A stretch of DNA of 64,000 nt, taken from assembly GCA_000708835.1 (NCBI GenBank), contig DF237449.1, forward strand, positions 1 to 64,000, given 5' to 3'. This DNA is from Klebsormidium nitens. Taxonomy: Eukaryota > Streptophyta > Klebsormidiophyceae > Klebsormidiales > Klebsormidiaceae. Made by a program: the position numbers and the translations under genes. Positions 46,957 to 57,800 of the stretch are shown piece by piece (position 1 is the first letter of the stretch; every line of letters begins with the position of its first letter). The notes beneath the pieces are model-generated. The model ran no database searches. It was not told the DNA's origin and saw only the letters and a list, made by a program, of their open reading frames with translations.

Positions 46957-49900
46957 CTATGCGCCAAACAACCCCTCTACACTTTTGTTTCAATGAGGTT
47001 AACCTTTGCCAGCTAAAGCTCAAGCTTCTGCTCAACCCACGACGCTACTTGTATGGAGGTCTGGCATTTGCTGAAGTGTTGACTTGGTGGTTGCTTACAA
47101 GCAAGGACTAGCGACAAGTGACACACAGAAGTTGCTGAGGGAGGTGAGGAGCTTAATGAATGCGCTAGCAAATGAGTCAGCAGAATGATTCAGTGGTACG
47201 GGGGACGAACTTGGACTAAGAGTCTGGCTCCAGATTGTCAATCAGGTCTTCACTAGGAGAGCCCTGAGAGGTTTCTTAAGAGCAGTGAAAACGACAGCTA
47301 GGTACTCCAAGTAGGATCCCAGGCTACACATATGCAATGGGAACTTTGATTGGGCCTCCGGGTACGTGCAGCAAAATAGGTGACGGCCCAAAAGCGTCCC
47401 AGAGGTCAACCAACTGATTAGGCAAGAGTCAGGACGCCTGTAGTTCATGATGTCACGTCTGCCATCTGCAACCTATCATTGTCGTTTGTGGTGAGGTAGC
47501 CCTGACCTTGCCACTTGTTTCGTGTTTCTGGTCGTTACTTGGAGTCGTCCCCTGGCCTAGGTACTTTCAGGGAAGGCGGTAGGCCCCTAGTAGCTGGCCG
47601 TTCACAGGTCGGCTTGAACATGCCTACCGTACACATCAAAATTCTCCTGAGACTTGACAACTTACATTCTCAAAGCAACCGTTTTGTCCGCCTAACGCTT
47701 CCTTCTCAGGAACCACTAGCTGCCTCTGCTGAGCTGCACATCTTGCGGTAGACAGAGCTTTATTTACCGTAGGTGTACGTTCCACCCTGCTCGCATGCTG
47801 TGACAAGCTCGACCCTGCATACCGGTATGCGTTCCTGTGTGCATGAAAGTCTGGACAACCGTACTCTCACGAGTCACATAGCCGGTCAGGACACCTGGTA
47901 CAATATAAGCTGCCTGAAACGCGTCTGAAAATAGCCTCTTCTTGCTGGCTCCAGCCGCACTTTTCGAGTCCCACTTCGTTCCCTGTCTGTTAAATTTGAC
48001 AAAATCTGCCAGTGCAGCCGGCTGGTCCGGCGCCGGCCCTAGCTGGAATCATCAGTTTGCGGCAAAGATCATACCGTACCCGCACCAGACTCGGACACCC
48101 TGGCCCCTGGGCCTGGCGCAGGCTAGTGCCAATGGCGCACCACTGGCATGCAGTACCGTGTACAATGTACACTACAGTCTACGGTATACCTAGTACCTAC
48201 TAGTAGTACTGGTGGTAGGCTGGCACGCTTGCATGCAACGCTTCCGCATCGCGCAATCCTCATGCATGCATCTGATTGGGCATTGCAGATCGCGCAATGA
48301 TCGAACGGGAAGACCGGCCTAAATTTTGTGAATATGAGGTCAGCACTACCGGAATCCTACGTCATTATCATGATGATTTATATCTGCAGCATAATCTGCT
48401 GACGACCGAAGAGATGTCGTTTCAAGAATCTCGGCGGCCGGATTACGTCCTACATAATCATACAATCCAGCTATATTTGCGGAACAGTCTGCTCAATCTG
48501 TGACTTTTAACCCAGACCTACAAAAGTGTCTACCGGCTCCACAGGGCAGACTCCACACCCATGCCCACCTAGACATTCATAGGATATCCTGACCCTATCT
48601 TTAACCCCTCTAACCCCCAGGCCAACCCGTGGAGCTGGCGACGGTTGATAACTATTATTGGCTGAGCCTGGACTCAATTACGATGGGCTATAATCCAAGG
48701 TTCATGCAAGTTCAACAAGCCTTAAAAAAGCTTGGAAAAATCTACGGCAGCGGTGGCCGCCCCGTGGCAGTAGTGGTCACTGTCTGCAGCGCTCCCAATT
48801 GTCTACTGGTGTCCTAGCTTTTCAATTACGGTACTAGGGCAGTACCGTACTACCTGGCCGTACTATACTACTAGCCTAAGGTAGATCATCGTGTTTGAAT
48901 TTTCAATTAAAGTCATTACAGAGAACTTTAGAGCCTTAGGGCTCTGAGCTATGGCTTGAGCTTTACAGGCTTTGCCAATGTGCTGACGGGGTGCTGACGC
49001 TCTCCTAGGGCTCTGCTGATGTTCTCAAATTCTCCTTTCAAACGCCATAGCCACTTGAAGATTTATTCCTAATACTCCCCGGGCCCGAATCCAATTGGCT
49101 AAAGAGGTTGAAGTCTTCAAAACGGATTGGGAGCCTGAGCATGTCGGGTCTCTGATGGTGTGATGGTCAGTCTCAATTATACTATCACTAGCTGGCCCCG
49201 TGCAATCAAGGCCGAGTCGGATTCCGTAGGGTGGTAGGCTGTACACCATACCGTATACGGAATGGATGACCCATGTCGGATTCAATATATACATCTACAT
49301 ACAGGACTCCTCCATGTCTGTGACGGGACATGCTGTTGCAGCGATCCGGCGAGGACGTCATGCTCCTCGTACGTATACGTACGTCTAAAACTTGACTACA
49401 TGTTTTTAGAGAATTTTAAGTTTCGGAGCATGCCAGCTCTATAACTGTACTGCCTTGAAAGGCAAGGTGCAAAGGCCCGCGGCCAAGCCTGAAGGAATCC
49501 CTTAAGCGTGCAGCGCACATATATAATTGAGCTGTATGTACGGCCGGGGCCCGCATGCTTGCACGCAGCCGGGACTCAGTCATAGCGATCTTGCTTGGAT
49601 TATCTTGATGTCGCAATCTCACACTCATGCATTATCCAGAACGTTAACAAAAGGGCCTTCTCGATGCGCTCGGAGGGTTTATTTCAGATTGCTCATGCTA
49701 AGTCGACGTCAAGCGAATAATCAAGAAGGTACATGTGGTTCTTAAGTTTATACTGAATTTCTTGGCAATCCTCATCAGTCATGTCAACCTTCAAGAAGGC
49801 TTGTATTAGCTGTGCTTGTTATTGTGTGTGCTTTCCGACCTCGCCAGGCCCCGCATCGCATGCGCTACAGTTTTGAGCCCGTGGCCCGGTCCGCATCGGG

Positions 49901-50361
49901 TGCGATCAATGCTGTATTGTGGATTGCTCTCACGGCCACTACCAAGGCTTACAATGGTGATCTCATCTCATGGTCGCTAGTATGGAACATCGTACAACAA
50001 TTAGATTTGATTCGATCGCATCTTCCTTAACCCATGTATTATCTACATGCTTTCTCTCTAGACTTTCAAGGCGCAAGCGTTCAAAAGCAAAATTTTCTCT
50101 AATTGTCGACCCGCAGTTGAGCTGCAATTTGCTGAAATTTCAAAACGCAAGCTGCGAGTATCTCCAATCTTCCCACCCAGTGCCTGACTCAAGCTGCAAA
50201 CACGCACAATATCGATGTGTAAATGCGACAGCGCTCTCAACCTTGCTAGATAAAACTGCACAAGCGCAAATAGTGGTAAGACGCCGCCAAGATCCTACTT
50301 GAGGATGCATGCCTCCAGGAAAGAGAGCCGGAAGAAGAGAGAATGATAATCGTACTGCTGG
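46957..50361. other. Intergenic region with no supportable gene
   Basis: About 3.4 kb upstream of the LBD start, including its promoter. Open frames are short, without splice-consistent partners or motifs. Palindromic runs of ACGTATACGT occur near 49370. Confidence 0.45.
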
Positions 50362-50601
50362 TTGAAACTACGGGGCGAAGAAGATATAATCCAGCCGTCC
50401 GAGGAGCCAATTTACTCGTCCAAGGTCTCATCAAGTATGGACAGACATTTTGGACGGTTGGCTCTTGTAAAAGTTTTAGCTTTAAAACAATGGAAAGAAG
50501 GCAGCTTTCTGGGCAATGGAACTCTGCACGAACATGTTTGCGGCTACCCCTCTTGCAATCCGATAAAGAAGCAACCCGGCCGGGAACTCGCTCTCACTTG
50601 A
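50362..50601 (+). other. Weak candidate coding segment with a CGYPxC motif
   Basis: A 79-codon frame with a charged start and EHVCGYPSCNPIKK near its end. CGYPxC resembles the start of the zinc-binding region of RPAP2/Rtr1 phosphatases, but the flanking family residues are not visible and no second cysteine pair follows. There is no convincing start or splice site. It may be chance or a decayed fragment. Confidence 0.2.
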
Positions 50602-50901
50602 AACATCATGCTCGTCTTCAAATGTGGAAAAAACTGGCGAAAGAGTTCACGAAAAAGGCAAGATAGGGTTGGCTGCTTGTCCAACTGTTACGTGCCTAGC
50701 TTCTCTTGTCAAATTGGACAAAAGTCTTGATGAAAGTTTGGTATGGTGAAATACTTCAGGAACAAGCGAGTCTTGAAAAGAATGAGAAGGCGGTCCGGCG
50801 AAACAACTAAAACGGCGTCAAACGCGAGAAACAAAGCGTACATACACGCAATAAAAGATCACAACTTTCTATCTTGAAACGGGTCTACATCCTCCGTCCA
50901 C

Positions 50902-51417
50902 CTACGAGCGACAGGGCAGGGGCAGATCCATCTTGTGCAAGCGATGCAAGCACATGCAATCTCCAACAAACACCTCGATATCGAATCTGGGGACATCCGC
51001 CAGCTTCGAAGCAAAGTGGCAAGCGCACTGGAGCGAGATAAGTTCGCAGACAAGTGCGGGCGACTCATGACCATTCAAGACAGGCCGCTGTCCGACGCTG
51101 CCTTTGTGGTCGTTCCTGCAGATAAGTTGAGAAACAAAGAAAAGAATGACTATCTTCATCTTGAGTCCCAGCGACTCACCGGCTTAGCTAAGTAGACGTC
51201 CAGAACCGGGATGGCTGCTCGAAACGGCGAGACCTTCGTCGCTACGTGGAGGACTCGTCGCCTGCCAGGAGAACACAAGAGGATGGGCTTCTCTTGTGCA
51301 AGCTCAAGATACGGAAGCAACATTCCACGCACTGCACCACATGGCCCGCTCGGACTCCGGCCGCCACATCATTCCAGACGAAAGGAACAAGCCGGAGCAG
51401 TGACCGGAAGTAATCCA
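50902..51417 (+). other. Region with protein-like frames on both strands, unresolved
   Basis: On the plus strand 50935-51195 reads as a charged helical segment (HLDIESGDIRQLRSKVAS...), followed after a stop by another protein-like frame to 51417. On the minus strand a strong acceptor (TTCTCAACTTATCTGCAG|G near 51116) precedes an open frame to 50902. Only one can be real; I could not link either to a complete gene. Confidence 0.25.
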
Positions 51418-52788
51418 GATTTTGGCCTGAATCATACGTGAGACAAGCACGGCAACGGGTGGCCCTGACAAGTCTGCGATGAGACCGGCCTGAGCTCTGT
51501 AGATAACTGCAACAAGCCCCCAATGCTCTCATTGACAGCTTCGCCAGGAATCGCAACGAAGTGTTCAGCAAGAGCTCAGTCGTCAGCCATCTCTAGACTA
51601 CCTTTCAGACCATGAGCTGAAACGAAGCCTTTTGAAATCTTCACAGCCTGACCGTGCGACGTGTTTCTTGATCTCACCCGGCAGCCTTACAGGGTCCCCT
51701 CCCTCCAGACTGCCGAAGCTCCTCAAGAGGAGGCCTTGTTTCTCACGAGCCCGCCCGCATGCTCGTCACCACTTTAGGCACCTTGAGCCACTGAAAGGCA
51801 GGAACACCGCGGCCATTGTAGCCATTCGAAGGGGCGCCTTCGGTCTTTGAGCCTGCGATTCGTTGTGGTTGACGTTGAGTGTTTCATCAAAGCTGTTCCC
51901 ACATAAGCTCCCCTAGTCAAAAACCAAACCTGGGGTCTGATCAGGTCGGCAAGAGATGGAAAGAGAGTATCCTGCGCTTGAGATCACGTCAGGTTCGAAT
52001 GTTTACTCTTTAGGAATTTGACCAAAGTCTTGGTCTCAATTGTTGGCTTTCTCCCCTTGGATGACCATCTTTGATGTACTCCTAAAAAGAACAGTCGTTT
52101 AACCAGACAGCACCTCGCAATGGGAATCCCAGCACCGTTCTAGCAGGACAGGGCAGCCTTTTGATTGCAATGAAAACATGTGTGCTTAGTCACACACATG
52201 CCGGATGATGGAACCAAGCTTTGACAAAAGTATGCAAGAGTCAAACTGGAGCCGTTCCGCCAACGCCCATTTATGGAACCAAGAATGCAAGCATGCTGCA
52301 TCGATCTTTCTTGCAGAGGCCTGCCGCTGGACTTGTGAAGTGACACGATCTGTTGCCCGGGCTTAGCGAATTTGTGGGAGCATGAGTTTGAGGCAACTGC
52401 ATCCTACTTTCACAATCCCACTGTGAGCACTTGAAGCAGGCATATGGTTGGTGACAAAATCAACGGATCCGCACACAATTAGTGACACAGCAAGGCCTAT
52501 CAATGAGCCCCGAAGATGGACGGAAGATGCGATGTTGTGTACAGACCGCTAGAAATAAACAGACGAATAGCACGACAAACACTTCAGACATACGAACCTA
52601 AAGACTGGAGACGATGATAGCAAGAAAGGCAGTTGAGATCTGCAATCCCCACCACAAAAAGGAGTAGGCCGCAAACTTTCAAAAGGAAATGTGTGTTCGA
52701 TGACAAGTGCCTCCCCTTAATAAGCACAATCTGGCATCAGAAACAAATAAGGACCGAGGTTTATTGCGGATGCCCGCAACGGTTATAG
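51418..52788. other. Intergenic region with no supportable gene
   Basis: About 1.4 kb. If the minus-strand gene above it uses the donor near 52797, further exons would lie here or beyond, but none was recognised. Confidence 0.4.
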
Positions 52789-54126
52789 CTACTCACTTGT
52801 TTGCGCAGGCTCCCCATCGCCGCTTGCTCGGTGCCTGCCGCCCTCCACTTCACTCTCCAAAGCCCGCTTCCCATCTTCTTCCTGTCCTATGTCACCGTCC
52901 CTTCCGGCCAGCCCCGATCGGTCCACTTCAGCCCCCCGTGGGTTCAACTGAATGGCGCCAAACCCGCTGCCCATATCGTGATAAGTGCTCCGCCAAACAT
53001 TCTCTCCCGGCCACGTCCAAAGCTTCGCAGCGGGACTTTGGGCTTTGAGCAATTCATCTCTTGCCGTCCCTGGTTCTCCCCCAATGCTGTGTCTCTCCGC
53101 AACCTCCATCCCGTTCCTGCCTTCGTTCTTGCCTAGCTCTGTGGACACTTCAAGTCCATGGTTGCCCCGCTGCTTTGGGACCTCTAACCCTTCTCTCAGC
53201 ATTCTCCTGCCCTGCGGCGAGCCAATGCCCCACCCCCCTAGGAGCTCTTCCCCCATTTTGGCCGCACTCTCCCCCACCGGTTGTGAGATCCGTGCCCGCA
53301 GCTGCCTCACGCTCTCCACAATCGCCTGGCGCTCCAAAAGTGCATCCGCATCTAGTTTCGCTTCCTCCCCAAACCTGGTTGGTTTGTGCAAGTCCGTACC
53401 ATGAGCCCTTCCCAAACTGTCCCCAGTCTCCTCGTCACCGTTCGCTTTCCATGACCCCCATTTTCTGTGAGCAGTCCCTAACCTCGCCCCGCTTTCCACT
53501 TCCTCTTCTCGCCCAAACCCTATCGTTCCCCTCCGCCCTTTCAGCCGGTGCTTGTACCGCGACCCCCGCACACCCTCCACGGACAGCCGCCTAACCCGCT
53601 TCTTGGTCCATCGCTGACCTCCCGCGGTTAACCCTAACCCGCGCTCTGTATATGGGGACCCATCCTCAGCAGCAGCCAATGGGCCTAAACGCTTCTCGTC
53701 GACCCATCTTACCCTCTTTCGCACAGCATTGTTTTCAGGAGCTCTCTGCTCGGTGGACTCGTTATGCACCTCACTTTGCCCAAGCGCACCACAGCTGACC
53801 TCGGCATGTAATGCTGTGTCATCTGCCTTCTGTTTTTCATCTTCAAGGCAGGCATGGCCACCTTGCTTTCGCTCCATGTCTTCTTGCTCACCATCCATTA
53901 GCAGGCGGCCCGCAAGCTGTTCAGTTACAGCATTGTCATCCTTATCTTCAAATTTTTCTGCAGCACCTTGAGCATCAACATTCACATTATCCATGTATCC
54001 ACCACCGCTGTTGCTCTCCAAACTGCTGTAACCTTCATCTCTCACCCCAGCATTGCACAGAATTTGCGTTCCTGCCTCCGCAGTGACAAAACCCCCACCC
54101 GCAGGTAAACTCTCGCACGGCCACAT
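52789..54126 (-). CDS. Hydrophilic hypothetical protein with RVxF-like motif and basic patch, 445 aa
   Basis: Not recognised. One long open frame from the ATG at 54126, without membrane segments, rich in G, E, R and K. Residues 136-141 read RKRVRW, fitting the RVxF docking consensus for protein phosphatase 1 ([KR]-V-x-[FW]), followed by VDEKRLGPLA. A strongly basic stretch, KKRVRRLSVEGVRGSRYKHR, starts at about residue 175 and could be a nuclear localisation signal. The N-terminal 130 residues are acidic. The sequence CAA|GTGAGTAG at the 3' end matches a splice donor (cut near 52797), so the stop at 52789 may be intronic and the protein longer. Divergent from pTAC5, with about 740 bp between starts. 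A nuclear PP1 regulator is possible but speculative. Confidence 0.65.
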   Translation of the reverse strand: MWPCESLPAGGGFVTAEAGTQILCNAGVRDEGYSSLESNSGGGYMDNVNVDAQGAAEKFEDKDDNAVTEQLAGRLLMDGEQEDMERKQGGHACLEDEKQKADDTALHAEVSCGALGQSEVHNESTEQRAPENNAVRKRVRWVDEKRLGPLAAAEDGSPYTERGLGLTAGGQRWTKKRVRRLSVEGVRGSRYKHRLKGRRGTIGFGREEEVESGARLGTAHRKWGSWKANGDEETGDSLGRAHGTDLHKPTRFGEEAKLDADALLERQAIVESVRQLRARISQPVGESAAKMGEELLGGWGIGSPQGRRMLREGLEVPKQRGNHGLEVSTELGKNEGRNGMEVAERHSIGGEPGTARDELLKAQSPAAKLWTWPGENVWRSTYHDMGSGFGAIQLNPRGAEVDRSGLAGRDGDIGQEEDGKRALESEVEGGRHRASGDGEPAQTSE

Positions 54127-54868
54127 GCTTAAGGCCGAAGGACGGCAAACTGAGCAGCACAGCTGACTCTACAGAATGGGAGGCAAGAGCTCCTGTACCC
54201 TCCCTTCCTAGCTGAAGATCTGACGCTCCACTTCGGAGATGGCACAGAAATGCAAACCTTGCCAAGTGCATGGAGCACTGACCTACCCTAGGCATGAACA
54301 ATCTGCAATGTTAAAAGTCTGTTGCAAGCTGCTGAAATCCTCTTCAAGCCGCTTGATGCAGATATCGACGGTTGCATTGCTTGAGGGCCAATCGGCGGGT
54401 CTTTTCACAGAGGCCTATTAATGTTCAGTATCGAAAGGTGAACGTCCAGCGCACGCCTTACAATGTTTTGCAGGTCGATGGAGCCTTTCTCCGTCACTGG
54501 TGTCAGTGTCAAGGAAGCCAACATGTTGCGGTTGTGCGGTTCTCTGTCGATGGTTCAAGACTTGCCCCACGGGCTGCTCGTCCTCCTGCGCACAGTGGCG
54601 GTTTATTGGTGCATCTGCCTGTGTCTCACCTGCTGCGGCCCTCTCATTGACGCTTGATCGCGAAGGCTGTTGAATTCAAGTCCAGCGACCACGCAGCATT
54701 GCTAGGATTCTCCGCAGTGTGGATGACATCTTCAGTTCAAGAAGCTCAAGCAAAGTATTGGATTTGATAGTTCGAAAAAGCAGTGCGGTGCTTTAAGTGT
54801 GGTGTCAGAAGGAGGAGGCGCTTTCGGGCAGGAAGTTAGACAGCACGGTTGGTTGACAGTGTGGCAAG
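54127..54868. promoter_or_regulatory. Divergent intergenic promoter region
   Basis: Separates the starts of the minus-strand hypothetical gene (54126) and plus-strand pTAC5 (54869), so both promoters must lie here. No core element is identifiable with confidence by eye. Confidence 0.5.
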
Positions 54869-57800
54869 ATGGCGTCTTCCGGGGCTCTCCTGGTTGCTGC
54901 ACCGGTTTCCCGAATTACGTGTTCCAGCATGGTGAGCTGTGAACGTGGACGTACAACTACATCTCTTTCTTTCATTCCTTATGGCAACGCCTTATGCATT
55001 TTTTGCACAATTGTGCCCTTCTTCTGCACCTGCCATGAGCAGAAGTTTCGACATGGCAAGTGAAGTTTGCCACCGTCAGCAAGGCTGGTGATTTGGTTGT
55101 CCCCCATCTTTATGTTGCATCAAAAGGAAAACTTTCTTGCATGTCAGGTTGTACCACCATGCACATAGTTCACATTTGTCGTCTGCTCGCATGCGCCTCC
55201 TTGAAATTCTGCTACGTTGCTTCTCTGATTGGTGCTGCGGGTGTATCGTCATGCCTGCAATTCAGGGAAAGTCACCAAGAGCTGCGGTCTGGTTGCACTT
55301 CATCACATATAGCACTGAAACTGGTGGCTGAATTGAATTTGCTTCAGGCGGTCCTATCTGCCAAGGCTTTCCCTCCCTGATCCAACTCTCTTTGCAACCC
55401 TCCAATGTTTCCAGCAGTAGCCCCGTCTCCATCTTCTCTTAGTTTTACGAGCCCATAGCCTCTTCGGCTATGGCGTAATTGAGAAGAAGGCAATATTTTG
55501 CATTGAAAAGCCCCATTTTTCATCAACTCCCTCATCTCCTCTTTTCAGAGCATCATCCGCCGTCCCGCTTTTTGCCTCTCCCAGCCATGCACTCCCATGG
55601 CAACCCACCCAAGGCCACGCAACCCAATCCACAATAGCGGGTTCTTCAGTAACCCAGCTTCAACCAGCACGCCCAGCCTCCTGATAGCAGCAGGGGGCAA
55701 GAAAGACAAGCTGAAGAAGCGCCGGAAAGGGCGACGAGACTCCACTGTTCACAAAGCTCTGGGCCCGGGGGGTGAGAGTGTTCTCACGGTGACTTCGAGA
55801 TTGTCCCCTGAGGAGGTTTGGGAGAGGGAGGAGCGGCGATGGGAGAGGGAAGAGCTGCGCTGGTTGAGGGAGGAACAGAGGTGAGCAGTTGCAATGGGAA
55901 CGTGGAGTGTGGGAAGTCGGCAAACTGATGGCCAGGCTGCCGGGTTTGTGAATAGTGTGCGGTCTTAATGTGTGGGCATGGGAATGTGGCTAGCTTATGC
56001 TTCTGCTTTGACGACGTTCAGGTTGTGGTTAGGCAGGGGGTCGAGGGGTTGATTGAGCAAGGCTGTGAGAAGATAAAGATAGCTCGGTATGGAGAGGAAT
56101 GGCTTCATCGTTTAACTGCAAGAGCAGCTGAGCCAATTGTCCCTCGCCACTGAGAACTGGTCCTGTAAGAAACTTTGTAAACTGTTTACTTTGCCAGCGA
56201 TGCCAGAGAGTCACCCTCATTCCGGGGAGAAGAAAGGCCCAGCTTCTGCTGGTCATGATATGCTGATTTAGTATCGACCTCAATTGTGTTTGCAGATCGC
56301 TGTGTCTGCATACAGAACCTTTTGTTTTCGCTGCAAATTTAGGCCTCAGTCAGGGCTTCACCCCACTTCGTTAAGTGGTTGCTTACTTTACGGTTGTCCC
56401 TGCACTAAGTTTAGTGCAGAAAACTTTCAAGTACTCTTAAGGGAAGAAGCAGATTGGCATAGAGCAACATGTCATTCATGTGTTTACAAGGGAAAATGTC
56501 ATCAGAACGCGGTTTTCTTTTTGTGCAGAACCATCCTCAGATAAGCTCCGACTTAAAAGGTTTGCACTAGCTTTCCTCCACTTTTTTTCATGCACTGGTG
56601 ACTAAAGAACTCTTACGGGGTGCGGCATAATGCGAGGAGTGAGCTCACGAAAAGAAGGTCGCAGTAGCCCATATTGCTATTGGTGTTACTGCTTAGTCCC
56701 CGTTCTTCTGCAGAGGTGGCTCGAGGAGGGATTTCGGTGTGAGCGATTGGCCCAAGAACAGGTGCCTTCAAAATCTGCTATTCCGGTCCTTGCGTCACGG
56801 CCAGCATATCCTCAATTGTCGCTCAACAAACACTTGATTTTGGTGTAGGTGGTTGAAGGAGGAATCGCGGTGGGAGCGGGAACGTGAGGAGTGGGCCCAA
56901 GAAGAGGCCCAGTTGCAAAACCACATTGAGGCGCTGCGAGCGTCCTTCGCTGAGACGCAGCTAGAGGCGCAGAGCCGAGCGGATGCCATGCGGCTGTCGA
57001 TCCAAGAGGAGTCGGCGCAAGCACAGGTAATGTCTCGTTTGTTCCGCCTCCTCATTTGACTTCCAGTTTTAACGGAAGTCTCACGGTTCTGGCTCTTTGT
57101 TTTGCATTCAGTGCATGGGGTTCAACATTTGCAACGCGGCACTCAAAATCACTAGAAGGTGGACTGTGCACGCATGGGGTGCCTCTTTTATACTCCTGGT
57201 GTCCTTTTTCGCTTCTTGCTTCTGCTTTGGCTGAGCGGACATCTTGCGGCAATCAGGAGACTTTGAAGAAGGAACCGGCAAACGCGTTTCTGAAGCGTCC
57301 GTTTCAACAGAAAGGGTGAGTCGTATTTGAAATCCGGGAATCAAATCGAAAATCGAGAGTCAAATGCTAGCCGATCTGAGGATCGTTGCCAACTGTCCAT
57401 GATCGGGCTTGTCAATATTTGGCGAGAGAAGCAAGAGGGGAATTATGCATTAGACTTGGAAAAAGATGGCCTCTGGAGACATCGGTCCTACATCGTTGCT
57501 CTTTGCCAGCATGTCCTTCTGCTTTATGAGAACATTGTACGTTTCCTTCCGGTTGTTTGGGCTCGACTTTTTTTTCTAAAGACTGCACCGAGTTGTAAGC
57601 TCTCCATATCATTGTCGGCGTATCAGAAGGTCAGGGGCAACGCGTCAAATCCGGTTTAAGGCGCAACTTACCTCGTGATAAACGCGACCATTCGCTGATC
57701 CAATCACTTCCCGAGTTGTGCGCTCTGCTTTTCAGATGGTGGGCGAAGCCGCTTTGGGGGCGCAGCTAGCAATTGATGGAGAGCTCCAATTGGCGCGCGC

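Noticed and set aside
57257-57315. Possible extra pTAC5 exon (ETLKKEPANAFLKRPFQQ)
   Set aside because: It has a good acceptor and donor, but its phase does not fit between exons 3 and 4; including it would break the frame.
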